Under the pieces are notes generated by a model. The model made no database searches, had not been told where the DNA came from, and saw only the letters and a program-made list of their open reading frames with translations. Positions 27,576 to 38,190 of a DNA stretch of 64,000 nt are shown in pieces; the stretch's first letter is position 1; every line of letters starts with the position of its first letter. The translations under genes were made by a program, and so were the position numbers. Origin of the DNA: Oscillospiraceae bacterium (GTDB lineage: Bacteria > Bacillota > Clostridia > Oscillospirales > Acutalibacteraceae); assembly GCA_015066565.1 (NCBI GenBank), contig SVOB01000001.1, positions 558,001-622,000 of the forward strand, written 5' to 3'.

Positions 27576-30500
27576 ATGTATAACGAAAGGTTAAAGTCGA
27601 GAGTTTTTGAAAAACTCGAAAATGCCCTCAGGATTTATGAGAGATTAATCTATTCAGAGGTCGCTGAGCTCGGCGACACCAAAGCCCTCTACACCCACGA
27701 GTATCTCAGAAGCGTTCCCGAAAGCGGGATGGAACCCATTGAAAAGGGAAAAAGCTGGGGCGACGAATGGGGCACGCTCTGGGTCAAAGGCTCGTTTGAG
27801 GTTCCCGAAAGCCTCAGCGGGAAAGAGCTTTTTGCCCTTTCAGACTGCGGCGGAACGGAACAGCTTTTCTTCATCAACGGCGTTCCCAAAGGAATTTATA
27901 ACAGTAAAAACCGAGAATATATCGGCGGCGTTCACTGCGCCCAATACATAGGCAAATTCAACAAAGGCGAAAAATTCGACCTCGCCTTTGAATGTTACGC
28001 AGGTCACTACGACCCCGATTGCAATCCCTATGACTACTATTTCGAGCCTGACAGCCGTCAGACCTTCCTGCACACCTTTAACGGCGTTAAAATCTGCGTA
28101 AGGAACGACGATATTTTCACGCTGATTTTCGACATTCGCGAGTTGCTTAACGCCGCACGCGTTCTTGACGAGGACAATTTTGTTCGCTCAAAGGCGAGAA
28201 ATATTCTTCTCGAAATAAACGCGGTTCTTCCCCTCTCCCCGCTTGACACAGACGAAAACGAGCTTCACGAAGGCGTTAAAAAGGCTCTCGGTTATTCAAG
28301 AGAATTCTTTAAGGGAAAGAACGACCGCCTTTTCGGAAAGGTCGGCGTTATAGGTCATTCCCATATGGACACGGCGTGGCTCTGGCCCGTCAACGAAACC
28401 GTAAGAAAATGCGCCCGCACATATTCAAATGCGCTTCATCTTATGGAACAGTATCCCGACTACAAGTTCATTCAGTCCTCTGCGCTTCACAGCGAATGGA
28501 TGAAGGACTATTACCCCGATATTTTTGAAGAGATGAAAAAACGTGTTGCCGAGGGTCGCTATGAACCGAACGGCGGCGTTTTCGTCGAATGTGACTGTAA
28601 CATAACCTCGGGCGAGCTTATGGCAAGGCAGTTTCTCAAGGGACAGCAATTCACCCGTGAAAACTTCGGCTATACCGCAGACAGCTTCTGGCTCCCCGAC
28701 ACCTTCGGATATAACGGAAATATTCCTCAGATTATGCAACAGAGCGAGGTTAAATATTTCTATACAACTAAAATCGGTTGGAACGACAACAACCGTTTCC
28801 CGTTTGAAAGCTTTGTCTGGAAAGGCATTGACAAAAGCGAGGTCATTACCCACTTCAACAGAACTCACTGCTGGCCGAACGTAAACGACGCAGTAAACGA
28901 CATAAGAGGTCTTCAGGATAAGGATTCGAGCGATATGCGCCTTATCGCCTACGGCTTCGGCGACGGCGGCGGTGGTCCGACCCCCGCTATGATAGAAGCG
29001 GCTCAGAGAATCTCGAATATGGACGGTATGCCCGAGGTCGAAAGCATGACTATTTCGGACTTTATGAAAGAGCTTGAAACGAAAAAGGACGCTCTTCCCG
29101 TTTATGACGACGAGCTTTATCTTGAGCTTCACAGGGGAACGCTTACCCAGATGCATGAGGTCAAGCGCAAGAACAGAAAAGCCGAATACGCGCTTCGTGA
29201 TATGGAATATTTCAACGTTTTAAGCGGAGAAAAGAGAAACGAAAACAGCGATAAATGGCTAAAAGTTCTTCTTAAAAACCAGTTCCACGATATTCTTCCC
29301 GGTACCTGTATTGCGCCCGTTTACGAGGTTTATCACAGGGAAATGGACGAGTTGCTCAACAGCTATAAGGACGCCGCAAATCACTACGCTGAAGCTCTTA
29401 CGGACGAAAGCGACTGCGTAACTCTTTTCAACACCCTTTCGTTTGACAGAAATGACGTCAGCGATATAGCTGCCGACGGCTTTGCCAGAAGCTATGATTC
29501 ACAGCGTTATACAGATATGGACGGAAATGAGCGTCTTGCCATAGGCGGTCTTACAATTCCCGCGTTTTCAAACGCACTTATTGAACTCGGCGACAAACCC
29601 GTTTCAACAGTCTCGCCGTTTAACTATGACGGAAATGTGCTCGAAACCCCGTTTGTAAAAATCACCTTTGACGGGAACGGCTATATTTCATCGCTTATCG
29701 ATAAAAAATCGGGCAGAGAATTAAGGAAAAAGGACGGCGAGCCTCTCGGCGTATTCCTTTTCGGCGAGGATGTTCCCGAATCCTACGACAACTGGGATTT
29801 AGACTGGGATGTCTTTGAAAATCTCAAGCCCGCTTACGGCTTTATCAAGCGTGAGGTTGTTTCCGACGGCGCGGTTGAAATAAGGCTTCGCAGTGGATTC
29901 AATATCGGCAAAAACCGTATCGTACAGGATATGGTTTGCTACGCTTCTTCACCGAGAATTGATTTTGAAACAAAAATCGAATGGAATACCCCTCACCGCT
30001 TCTTAAAGGCAGGCTTTGACCTTGACATTACCGCTAAAACCGCAAGAAGCGAAATTCAGTTCGGCTCTATTGAAAGACCTGTTACGGCTAACAACAGCCT
30101 TGAAGTTGCGAAGTTTGAGGTCTGCAACAGGAACTACACCGATATCAGCGAGCCGCGTTTCGGCGCCGCAATTCTCAACGACTGTAAATACGGTATTTCA
30201 ATCCGTAACTGTAACCTCTGTCTGTCGCTTCACAAGGGCGGAACTCATCCCGACGGCTCGGGCGACAAAGGCGTTCACAAATTAACCTATTCGCTTCTCG
30301 TTCACAACAGCGGTTACTGCGCCGAAGAGGTTGTTCAGCCTGCTTACGAATTGAACATCCCTGCATTTGCGGTTAAGGGAAAAGCAGAGCTTAGGCAATT
30401 TGCTTCAATAAGCAAGCCGAATATAATTGCCGAAGCCGTGAAGCCCGCCGAGGACGACAGCAACGCATTCATAGTCAGACTTTATGAGTGCGAGGGGTCA

Positions 30501-30659
30501 AAAACCAACGCTGATATTTGCTTCTCCTCCCCTGTTTCAAGGGCGGCTCTTACAAATATTCTTGAGGACGAAAAGGAAACGGCCGGCATTACGGAAAACT
30601 CTGTTTCGCTTTGCTTTGAACCCTTTGAAATCAAGACTCTGAAAATATACAGACAATAA
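27576..30659 (+). CDS. Alpha-mannosidase (GH38)
   Basis: GHSHMDTAWLWPVNETVRK, WLPDTFGYNGNIPQIM, GRYEPNGGVFVECDCN, NQFHDILPGTCI. Confidence 0.93.
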   Translation: MYNERLKSRVFEKLENALRIYERLIYSEVAELGDTKALYTHEYLRSVPESGMEPIEKGKSWGDEWGTLWVKGSFEVPESLSGKELFALSDCGGTEQLFFINGVPKGIYNSKNREYIGGVHCAQYIGKFNKGEKFDLAFECYAGHYDPDCNPYDYYFEPDSRQTFLHTFNGVKICVRNDDIFTLIFDIRELLNAARVLDEDNFVRSKARNILLEINAVLPLSPLDTDENELHEGVKKALGYSREFFKGKNDRLFGKVGVIGHSHMDTAWLWPVNETVRKCARTYSNALHLMEQYPDYKFIQSSALHSEWMKDYYPDIFEEMKKRVAEGRYEPNGGVFVECDCNITSGELMARQFLKGQQFTRENFGYTADSFWLPDTFGYNGNIPQIMQQSEVKYFYTTKIGWNDNNRFPFESFVWKGIDKSEVITHFNRTHCWPNVNDAVNDIRGLQDKDSSDMRLIAYGFGDGGGGPTPAMIEAAQRISNMDGMPEVESMTISDFMKELETKKDALPVYDDELYLELHRGTLTQMHEVKRKNRKAEYALRDMEYFNVLSGEKRNENSDKWLKVLLKNQFHDILPGTCIAPVYEVYHREMDELLNSYKDAANHYAEALTDESDCVTLFNTLSFDRNDVSDIAADGFARSYDSQRYTDMDGNERLAIGGLTIPAFSNALIELGDKPVSTVSPFNYDGNVLETPFVKITFDGNGYISSLIDKKSGRELRKKDGEPLGVFLFGEDVPESYDNWDLDWDVFENLKPAYGFIKREVVSDGAVEIRLRSGFNIGKNRIVQDMVCYASSPRIDFETKIEWNTPHRFLKAGFDLDITAKTARSEIQFGSIERPVTANNSLEVAKFEVCNRNYTDISEPRFGAAILNDCKYGISIRNCNLCLSLHKGGTHPDGSGDKGVHKLTYSLLVHNSGYCAEEVVQPAYELNIPAFAVKGKAELRQFASISKPNIIAEAVKPAEDDSNAFIVRLYECEGSKTNADICFSSPVSRAALTNILEDEKETAGITENSVSLCFEPFEIKTLKIYRQ

Positions 30660-30680
30660 AAAAGAAAAAGGAAAAAATTT

Positions 30681-31697
30681 ATGAAAATCTGGGCAAAAAT
30701 TGTTATTGCATTACTCGTTCTGGCAACTCTTGCGGTTGTTATAACCTTTTCGATAATGGCTTATATGAATCCTCAGTCAAAGGAATGGGCTGTAAAGGGT
30801 GACAATATAATCAAGGAAACAGCTTTTGAAGAAAGTATCGAAAGCCTTGATATAATGGACAACACCTGGGAAACCGCTCTGCCGCAGACAGAATTATATA
30901 ATCTTGTCAACGAGCATTTCGCTTCGCCTCTTCCCGAGGGCAAAACCGAGAAAAAGGCTATTGTTATAGGCTACGACGGTTGCAGGGCAGACACATTTCA
31001 ATTACTTAAAAGCTCGAAAAAGAGCTCCGTTAACACCCTTTTAAATGACGGCGGTCACGCTGTTTTCAGTTATTGCGGCGGCGTAAACTATCCCGAAGAA
31101 AATATTCAGGCAACGTCCACAGCTCCCGGCTGGAGCACGTTGCTTACGGGTCAGTGGGCTTACACCTTCAATGTCAGGGATAACAACCAACCGAAGCCTG
31201 TTGAGCCGAAAACCCTTTTAATAAGCCTTGTCGAAGACGGAATAATCGACAGCAGCGCGTTCTATGTTTCCTGGACCGGTCATTTTATGGAAAATGACTC
31301 CACCTATATCAACGAAAAGAAGTATATTGCGGAAAACAAGATAAATTCAAATTTCCATTGGTCTATAAGTGATATAGGAACAGAAAAAAGCGTCCTTTCA
31401 GACCTTAAAAAGAATGATTGCTCGGATTTTATTTTCCTTACGCTCGAATACACCGACCACAACGGTCACAACACCGGCTTCACTTTGGAAAACCCGGAAT
31501 ATGTTAACGCCTTTCGCAACGCCGACGCCGCGGGTGCAAACTTTATTGAAGCCATTAAGTCAAGGCCGAATTATGAAAAAGAGGATTGGCTTATACTGAT
31601 TACAACCGACCACGGCGGGTCCGGCTACGGTCACGGCGGCCCTTCAATCGAAGAGAGAATAACCTTTATAGTTTCAAATAAGGAAATACTCAAATAA
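30681..31697 (+). CDS. Membrane-anchored single-domain phosphodiesterase, paralogue of the halves of 7375-9120
   Basis: N-terminal [72 protein letters not shown]. Confidence 0.85.
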   Translation: MKIWAKIVIALLVLATLAVVITFSIMAYMNPQSKEWAVKGDNIIKETAFEESIESLDIMDNTWETALPQTELYNLVNEHFASPLPEGKTEKKAIVIGYDGCRADTFQLLKSSKKSSVNTLLNDGGHAVFSYCGGVNYPEENIQATSTAPGWSTLLTGQWAYTFNVRDNNQPKPVEPKTLLISLVEDGIIDSSAFYVSWTGHFMENDSTYINEKKYIAENKINSNFHWSISDIGTEKSVLSDLKKNDCSDFIFLTLEYTDHNGHNTGFTLENPEYVNAFRNADAAGANFIEAIKSRPNYEKEDWLILITTDHGGSGYGHGGPSIEERITFIVSNKEILK

Positions 31698-31723
31698 GCT
31701 TCAATGCGCCGGGAGGTAATAAG

Positions 31724-33979
31724 GTGAATAATGAACTTTTATACTACAAAGCGCCTGCAAAAAGCTGGGTTGAAGCGTTGCCGCTGGGTAACGGCAGCCT
31801 CGGCGCTATGTGTTACAGCGGCTTAAAAACCGATAGAATTTCACTTAATCACGATACTCTCTGGACAGGTCACCCGAGAACCGTGACAAGAGACGGAGCA
31901 TATAAAGCCTACCTCACGGCGCAAAAAGCCGCCCTGAACAACGACTATAAAAAGGCTCAGGAGGAAATTGAAAAAGGTTTCCTTACCTGCTGGTCTCAGG
32001 CATATATGCCTTTCGGCGACCTTACGCTTGATTTCGGTTTTCGCAAAGGCGAAAACTACTCTCGCGTGTTAAATCTTAAAGACGCCGTACTTACAAGCAG
32101 TTTTGTTTCGTCGGGACAGACAATTAAAAAAACGGCGTTCGTGTCCTGCCCCGACGACGTTTTAGTTTATAAAATTGAAAGTGAAGGCGGTGAAGGGTTC
32201 TCTTTCTCCGCTAAGCTTTTATGTCCTTTAAAGAATAGTATTTCGTTTTCTGACGGTTTAATAATTCTCGACGGCGAATGTCCGTCCGACGCAGATACAG
32301 ACAGTAATTCATACCCCTGTAACAGCCTTATCTATTCCGATAAAGAAAACGAAAAGGGAATTCTTTTCAGGGGAGTTTTGAAGGTCGAAACAGACGGAAA
32401 AGCAACGGTTAGCGATAATTCGCTGAAGGTCGAGAATGCTTCATACGCCCTTTTGCTTTTCACTGTTAAATCAAGCTATAACGGCTTTGATAAGGACCCT
32501 GCTACCGAGGGCAGAGAGTATAAAAACGCTTGTATTAATACGATAGAAAAAGCCTCTTCAATCGGCTTTGACGGGCTTTTAAAAAGACATAAAGAGGACT
32601 ATTCTTCTCTTTATGAAAGAGTTTCGCTTAATTTGAGTGAGAAAAAAGCAGATTTAATTCCGACTAATGAAAGAATAAAGATTTTTAAAAGGGAAAAGAA
32701 TGACAGCGGACTTTATGAGCTGCTTTTCAACTACGGAAGGTATCTTCTTATTTCTTCTTCAAGGGAAACAAGCCTTGCGACAAATCTTCAGGGAATCTGG
32801 AGTGACAGCGTAAAGCCGCCGTGGAATTCAAATTACACCGTAAACATCAATACCCAGATGAACTACTGGTGCGCTTTGCCCTGTAATTTACCCGAGCTTT
32901 TAAACCCGCTTATTGAGTTAACCCGCACGCTCTCCTTATCGGGCGAAAAAGCGGCAAGGGATTTTTATAACGCAAACGGCTTTGCAGTTCACCATAACGC
33001 CGATATATGGGGACACTGTACGCCCGTTAAGGGCAGCGCAAACTGGGCGTACTGGCAGGGCGCTTCAGGCTGGCTTTGCCGAAGCCTTTTTGAAAAATAC
33101 GAATACACCCTCGACAGAGATTATTTAAAAGAAACGGCTTTTCCGATAATGAAAAAAGCCGCCGAGTTTTACCTCGATATTCTCGTAGAGGACAGCGATA
33201 AAACTCTCATTATCTCCCCCGCTACCTCGCCCGAAAACTGCTTTATCAGGGGTAACGACAGGCTTTCGGTTTCAAAGAGCACGGCTATGATGAACAGCAT
33301 TGTTCTTGACCTTTTTATAAACTGCAAAAAAAGCTGTGAAGCGCTTGAAATTGACGACGGCTTTTATAAAAAAATATGCGAGACAATACCGAAAATAAAG
33401 CCTCTTCAAATCGGCGAAAACGGTACAATTCTTGAATGGAACGAGCCTCTTGAGGAAACCGAAGTTCACCACCGCCACGTTTCTCATCTTTATGCGCTTC
33501 ATCCTGCGGGACTTGTTACAAAGGAAAACGCTGAATTGTTTGAAGCGTGCAGGAAAACGCTTGAAATCAGAGGCGATAACGGAACGGGCTGGTCGCTTGC
33601 GTGGAAGGTAAACTTTTGGGCAAGGCTTCTTGACGGAAACCGCGCTTTGAAGCTAATAGACAACCTGCTTAATCCCGTAAGCCCGAGTCCGATAAATCAC
33701 AGAAAAGGCGGCGTCTATCCCAATCTTTTCGACGCTCATCCTCCGTTCCAGATTGACGGAAATTTCGGCGTTACAAGCGGAATTTGCGAAATGCTTTTAC
33801 AGTCCGACGGTAAAAGCATCTATCTTCTCCCCGCGCTTCCCGACAAATGGGAAAACGGAAGCGTAAAGGGTCTTGCCGCAAGGGGGAACGTAACTGTCGA
33901 TATTGAATGGAAAAACGGAAAAATTACCGATTACGCAGTTCACGGAAAGACCGATTTAAATATTGTTCTTTGCAGGTAA
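31724..33979 (+). CDS. GH95 alpha-L-fucosidase/galactosidase-like
   Basis: [83 protein letters not shown]. Confidence 0.93.
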   Translation: MNNELLYYKAPAKSWVEALPLGNGSLGAMCYSGLKTDRISLNHDTLWTGHPRTVTRDGAYKAYLTAQKAALNNDYKKAQEEIEKGFLTCWSQAYMPFGDLTLDFGFRKGENYSRVLNLKDAVLTSSFVSSGQTIKKTAFVSCPDDVLVYKIESEGGEGFSFSAKLLCPLKNSISFSDGLIILDGECPSDADTDSNSYPCNSLIYSDKENEKGILFRGVLKVETDGKATVSDNSLKVENASYALLLFTVKSSYNGFDKDPATEGREYKNACINTIEKASSIGFDGLLKRHKEDYSSLYERVSLNLSEKKADLIPTNERIKIFKREKNDSGLYELLFNYGRYLLISSSRETSLATNLQGIWSDSVKPPWNSNYTVNINTQMNYWCALPCNLPELLNPLIELTRTLSLSGEKAARDFYNANGFAVHHNADIWGHCTPVKGSANWAYWQGASGWLCRSLFEKYEYTLDRDYLKETAFPIMKKAAEFYLDILVEDSDKTLIISPATSPENCFIRGNDRLSVSKSTAMMNSIVLDLFINCKKSCEALEIDDGFYKKICETIPKIKPLQIGENGTILEWNEPLEETEVHHRHVSHLYALHPAGLVTKENAELFEACRKTLEIRGDNGTGWSLAWKVNFWARLLDGNRALKLIDNLLNPVSPSPINHRKGGVYPNLFDAHPPFQIDGNFGVTSGICEMLLQSDGKSIYLLPALPDKWENGSVKGLAARGNVTVDIEWKNGKITDYAVHGKTDLNIVLCR

Positions 33980-33987
33980 AACCGAAA

Positions 33988-34674
33988 ATGAAAAAATTTG
34001 ACTTTTTAATAAAAACAAAAGAGGATTTAATTGAAGCCGTAAACACCTATGGCTTTGTTCCGCTGTTTGAAAACTCTATAAAGGGCTTTTCAATAGAGGA
34101 GCACGTTGACCCCGAGGCCTGGTATTCCTCATCCGACGGCTCGTGGAAGGTCTGGGAATGGAAAGGGCCGGTCATTAAGGAAACGGGCTGCGCTTACGGT
34201 AAATTCTTTGAACGCAAGGCGGTCTTCATAAGCCGTGAATGGTTCCCCGATTTTGCAAATTACAGAAGAGACGGCTATGATTTCGACGCCCTATTCGACT
34301 ATGGGCTGGCGAGATATACCGACAAGGAGTTATTTGACCTTATTGACTCAAATGCGCCGATAACCTCAAAAATGCTCAAAAGGCTCGGCAATTACGGAAA
34401 GAACGGTAAAAAAGGCTTTGACTCAATAATCACAAGACTTCAGGAAACCTGTTATGTTACAACCACCGATTTCGTCTATCAGAGGGATAAATACGGAATG
34501 ACTTACGGCTGGGGCGTTGCCGAATACTCAACGCCCGAAAAGGCTTTAGGCGAGGATTTTACGGATAACGTCTATTCGCTCGAGCCGAAGGAATCCTATG
34601 AAAGGGTATTCAATCACCTCAAAGAAATTCTTCCCGACGCCGACGAAAAGCAGATAAAAAAGCTGTTAAAATAA
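33988..34674 (+). CDS. AlkZ-related protein (family assignment tentative)
   Basis: MKKFDFLIKTKEDLIEAVNTYGFVPLFENSIKGFSIEEH..., WKGPVIKE..AYGKFFERKAVFIS; start corrected to ATG 33988. Confidence 0.6.
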   Translation: MKKFDFLIKTKEDLIEAVNTYGFVPLFENSIKGFSIEEHVDPEAWYSSSDGSWKVWEWKGPVIKETGCAYGKFFERKAVFISREWFPDFANYRRDGYDFDALFDYGLARYTDKELFDLIDSNAPITSKMLKRLGNYGKNGKKGFDSIITRLQETCYVTTTDFVYQRDKYGMTYGWGVAEYSTPEKALGEDFTDNVYSLEPKESYERVFNHLKEILPDADEKQIKKLLK

Positions 34675-34708
34675 TTTACATATAATTAAATCATTCATTT
34701 TCATAATC

Positions 34709-34737
34709 TTGACAATTAAAAGGATTTTTGATAACAT
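34709..34737 (+). promoter_or_regulatory. Promoter of the riboswitch-controlled operon
   Basis: TTGACA-17 bp-TAACAT. Confidence 0.65.
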
Positions 34738-34742
34738 TAATT

Positions 34743-34830
34743 GTCGAGGGAGTAGCAACAGCGGTTTTTCCGCTGAGGTAAGTCGTCATCACGGCGAAAG
34801 CCCGGCTTGCTTTAAATTGCGAGACTCATT
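34743..34830 (+). ncRNA. Probable yybP-ykoY (Mn2+-sensing) riboswitch aptamer
   Basis: GGGAGUAGC ... CAGCGG-UUUUU-CCGCUG ... GUCGUCAUCACG ... CUUGC-loop-GCGAGAC; order and spacing fit yybP-ykoY, but P1 looks weak. Confidence 0.7.
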
Positions 34831-34863
34831 TAAGATGTGCTCCCGCCCAGTTATGTAATTTTT

Positions 34864-34898
34864 TACCGAGCGCACAAAAAGCTGCTCGGTATTTTTTT
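34864..34898 (+). terminator. Terminator expression platform immediately before the RBS of 34912
   Basis: taccgagc-gcacaaaaagct-gctcggta + TTTTTTT. Confidence 0.8.
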
Positions 34899-34911
34899 AA
34901 GGAAGTGAATT

Positions 34912-35721
34912 ATGGAACGGTTTGTACAGTATATTAACTCCGCCCTTCCCGATAAAAAGGGCAACGATTTGCTTTACCGCTTCAAAAAGAATATCCTTGA
35001 CGAAATGAATTCAAGAGCACTTGAGGTTACGGGTCGAGGCGGTATTCAGAGCCATAAGGTAATTGAAGATTTAATTATCAGCGAACACTCGGATTTAGCT
35101 AAGGAATACAGTGAATTCGAGGCTAAGGAAACAGCTAAAATCAAAGCCAGGAGAAAGGTTTTAGGAAATATTATCGGCTCGTTCGCCTTTATTATTTTGC
35201 TCATAACGGCATTCCTCGGTATAAGCTTTGTAACCCATATGTGGAAATACACCTGGATTATCGTTGTTGACGGTATTCTTCTCTGGGTAGTTTATCTTCT
35301 CGGACTCGGAATAAAGAAGCTCGTTTCAATGAAACGAATTTTCCATTTCTTTGCAAGAATTCTTCTTTTCGGCGCGGTTGTTGTTTCAATGGTTGCGGTG
35401 TTCCTGACCGTAGTTGCGCTGACAGACCTGCCTCACAGCTGGCTGTTGGTAATAATCGGTCTTATTCTCGCTTTTATTTGCGACGGAGTTTTCGCCAGCA
35501 TTATAAAGGCAAGGCTAAAGCTTCTTTACTGGCTTATCTATATCCCCGTAATTTCAGTTTTCCTTTTCATTATTATCGGCGCGCTTCATATCGTCGCCTG
35601 GGGAATTGCGTGGGTTATCATACCGCTGTCACTTGTTATTGACCTTGTTATTATCTATGCGGCAATCGCTAAGAATAAATCGGAAAAGATGGAGGTGGAA
35701 GATATATGGAACGAAAACTGA
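34912..35721 (+). CDS. Multi-TM membrane protein of unknown function with cytoplasmic N-terminal helical domain
   Basis: About 90-aa soluble N-term then about 7 hydrophobic helices; directly downstream of the riboswitch/terminator. Confidence 0.65.
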   Translation: MERFVQYINSALPDKKGNDLLYRFKKNILDEMNSRALEVTGRGGIQSHKVIEDLIISEHSDLAKEYSEFEAKETAKIKARRKVLGNIIGSFAFIILLITAFLGISFVTHMWKYTWIIVVDGILLWVVYLLGLGIKKLVSMKRIFHFFARILLFGAVVVSMVAVFLTVVALTDLPHSWLLVIIGLILAFICDGVFASIIKARLKLLYWLIYIPVISVFLFIIIGALHIVAWGIAWVIIPLSLVIDLVIIYAAIAKNKSEKMEVEDIWNEN

Positions 35722-36989
35722 ATGCAGAGCTTTGGGATAAAATGCATTATCTTTTCCGTGACTACAACGACAGAATGGTTCACGTTGAGCTTCACTACGA
35801 TTTCAGAATTGATATTGACGCTCTTAAAACCGTTATCACCTGCTTTTTTGAAAAAGCGCCCGTGCTCCACTCCTCCTTTACGGATAACCGTATTCACCCC
35901 TACTGGACGGTAAAGGACTATCACATTAACGATATTCTCACTGTCAAAGAGGTAAGCGAGGAGGATTTAGCCGAAGAAATAAACTCGTTTCTCGTTCAGT
36001 ATATCCCGCCCGAAGAGTCAATTCAGATGAAGGTTGCCGTTTTTTATTACGGCGAAAACAAATCGGCTCTTTGCGTGGTTGAAAACCATATGTGTATGGA
36101 CGGCGGCGACCTGAAATACTTTATGAAAACGCTTTGTAAGAACTATACCGATTTTGTTCAGAGCGAGGTAAGCCCTATAAGCCTCAGAACAGGCACACGC
36201 TCATACGAGGCGGTTTATGAGGATTTCACGGCTACCGAACGTAAAATGGCTAAGGGCCTTTACAAGAATATCAATACAAGGGATAAGCACGGCTTCCCCT
36301 TTACGCCGAACAACTTTATTGACAAATCGTTTATCGCAAGACGAAAGCTCTCGGCAGAGACCTTCGATTTGCTTCGCGCGTCGGGTAAAAAGCACGGCGC
36401 AACAATTAACGATATGCTTTTGGCGGCTTATTTTCATAGCCTTTACGACCTTGCTCAGTTCAATCCGAACGACAGCGTTTCAATTTCGTGCGCTATAGAC
36501 CTTCGCAGACACATTAAGGACGACGCAGGTCAGGGCATAACTAACCAGACGGCTTGGATGCAGTGCCGTATTCCCCATAAGGGACGCGATATTTTTGAAA
36601 CGCTCGACTATGTTGTTAAATCCTCAAATCAGTTCAAGCAGGACAGGTTTATGGGACTTCACGGTCTTCCGCTCCTTTCGCTCGGATATAAGATTATGCC
36701 TCACGCCGCAAGCGAAGAAATAATCAAGGTCGGCTATGCAAACCCGTTGCTTGCGATGAGTAATATCGGTATTCTTGAGGTCGATAAGCTCGCCCTTGAC
36801 GGTCACGAGCCGACTGACGGCTTTATGAGCGGCGCGGTTAAATACAAGCCCTACGCTCTTCTTTCGGCGACATCAATGAGAAAAGAGCTTACCCTTTCAA
36901 TGTGCGTTCGAGGTAACGACGAGGACAGAAGAATTGTTGAGCATTTCTTCGATTTACTTGAAGGCGCAATTAAAATGCTGACGGAATAA
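35706..36989 (+). CDS. Stand-alone condensation/alcohol-acyltransferase-like enzyme
   Basis: ENHMCMDGGDLKYFM (HxxxDG-type motif); N-terminal VHVELHYDFRIDIDALKTVI; overlaps the end of 34912-35721. Confidence 0.65.
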   Translation: MERKLNAELWDKMHYLFRDYNDRMVHVELHYDFRIDIDALKTVITCFFEKAPVLHSSFTDNRIHPYWTVKDYHINDILTVKEVSEEDLAEEINSFLVQYIPPEESIQMKVAVFYYGENKSALCVVENHMCMDGGDLKYFMKTLCKNYTDFVQSEVSPISLRTGTRSYEAVYEDFTATERKMAKGLYKNINTRDKHGFPFTPNNFIDKSFIARRKLSAETFDLLRASGKKHGATINDMLLAAYFHSLYDLAQFNPNDSVSISCAIDLRRHIKDDAGQGITNQTAWMQCRIPHKGRDIFETLDYVVKSSNQFKQDRFMGLHGLPLLSLGYKIMPHAASEEIIKVGYANPLLAMSNIGILEVDKLALDGHEPTDGFMSGAVKYKPYALLSATSMRKELTLSMCVRGNDEDRRIVEHFFDLLEGAIKMLTE

Positions 36990-37019
36990 CCGTTTTAAAG
37001 CTGAGGTGTTTTTGCGTAA

Positions 37020-37595
37020 ATGAAGCTTTATCACACAAGCAATACCGAAATATGTTTTCCCGACGTAAATTACGGACGAAAAAACGCAGATTTCGGCGGC
37101 GGTTTTTACCTAACGGACAACCTTGAATTTGCTGGAAAATGGTCAAGCACGAGAAAACCCGTTGTGAACAGTTACACGCTTGACCTAACAGGTCTTAACG
37201 TAAAACGCTTTAGACGTGACAAAGAATGGTTTGAATACATTTCGTCAAACAGGGCAGGCTTAAAGGATAAATTCGCCGAAGCTGACGTAATTATCGGTCC
37301 TATCGCCAACGACACCCTTTACGATACCTACGGAATTATTATCAGTTCTCTTCTTACAGGCGACGAAGCGTTAAGACTTTTAAAGGTGGGAAATCAGTTT
37401 ACTCAGATAACCTTAAAAACCGAAAAAGCGGTTTCACAGTTAGAATGGAACGGCTCACGTCAGTTAAAAAAAGAAGAAATTGACCTGTCAAAGACAAACG
37501 TCAAAACAGAAGAAGCTGAATTTCAAGGCGCCTTTAAAAACGCTTTGAAAGAGCTTGAAAACTACGAAACAATCAAAGATATTTTAAGCTTATAA
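37020..37595 (+). CDS. DUF3990-like protein (possible ADP-ribosyltransferase-fold)
   Basis: MKLYHTSNTEICFPDVNYGRKNADFGGGFYLTDNLEFAGKWS pattern. Confidence 0.7.
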   Translation: MKLYHTSNTEICFPDVNYGRKNADFGGGFYLTDNLEFAGKWSSTRKPVVNSYTLDLTGLNVKRFRRDKEWFEYISSNRAGLKDKFAEADVIIGPIANDTLYDTYGIIISSLLTGDEALRLLKVGNQFTQITLKTEKAVSQLEWNGSRQLKKEEIDLSKTNVKTEEAEFQGAFKNALKELENYETIKDILSL

Positions 37596-37598
37596 GAT

Positions 37599-37630
37599 AA
37601 AAACCGCTGTTGAAGCAACAGCGGTTTTTT
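37599..37630. terminator. Bidirectional intrinsic terminator
   Basis: aaaaccgctgtt-gaag-caacagcggtttttt. Confidence 0.9.
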
Positions 37631-37632
37631 CA

Positions 37633-38190
37633 TTATGAATACTTTTTGATTATCTCCTCGGCTACCGTCCGCCTCGGTACGCAGCGGTCCATAGCCTCCT
37701 TTTCAATAAGGCGGTGAGCGTCGGGCTCTGGCATTTTTTCCTTATCAATCAAAAGCCACTTAGCCTTGTTTACGAGTCGGATTTCCTGCATTTTATCTTC
37801 AATCGAAACCGCCTTGCTCTCAAGCCGTGAAACCTTCGCCTTAGTCGTAATCATCCAATTAAGCGCGTTTATCATACTCTGTCTTGAAATAGGCTTAGGC
37901 AGGGTAAACAGACCGCTGACCGAGTTTTTTCCGTTTATTTCATCATACAGCTCGTTTTTGACAAGCTGCATTACAACCGTGTTTTTCGCCTCGGCGCAAT
38001 CGAGAGCGAATTCCGTTCCGAAGCCGTCGGACAGTGGCGAATTGACGATTATAAAATCAAAATGCCTTTGCGCTCTTATTCTTTTGGCTGAGCTTAAATT
38101 ATTCGCAAACGAAACGGGGTTGAACACTGCTTCGGGGAGCATTGACGCCGTTTCGGTATTGAATTTTTCGCTTGAAGAAACAACAAGCAC
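37633..38190 (-). CDS. ANTAR-domain RNA-binding response regulator (pseudo-receiver + ANTAR)
   Basis: C-term KAKWLLIDKEKMPEPDAHRLIEKEAMDRCVPRRTVAEEIIKKYS = ANTAR; receiver-like N-term; next to glnA. Real N-terminus may extend about 10 codons further. Confidence 0.87.
   Translation of the reverse strand: MLVVSSSEKFNTETASMLPEAVFNPVSFANNLSSAKRIRAQRHFDFIIVNSPLSDGFGTEFALDCAEAKNTVVMQLVKNELYDEINGKNSVSGLFTLPKPISRQSMINALNWMITTKAKVSRLESKAVSIEDKMQEIRLVNKAKWLLIDKEKMPEPDAHRLIEKEAMDRCVPRRTVAEEIIKKYS

Noticed and set aside
28425-29156. 243-aa minus-strand ORF
   Set aside because: Antisense to GH38 catalytic motifs; shadow ORF.
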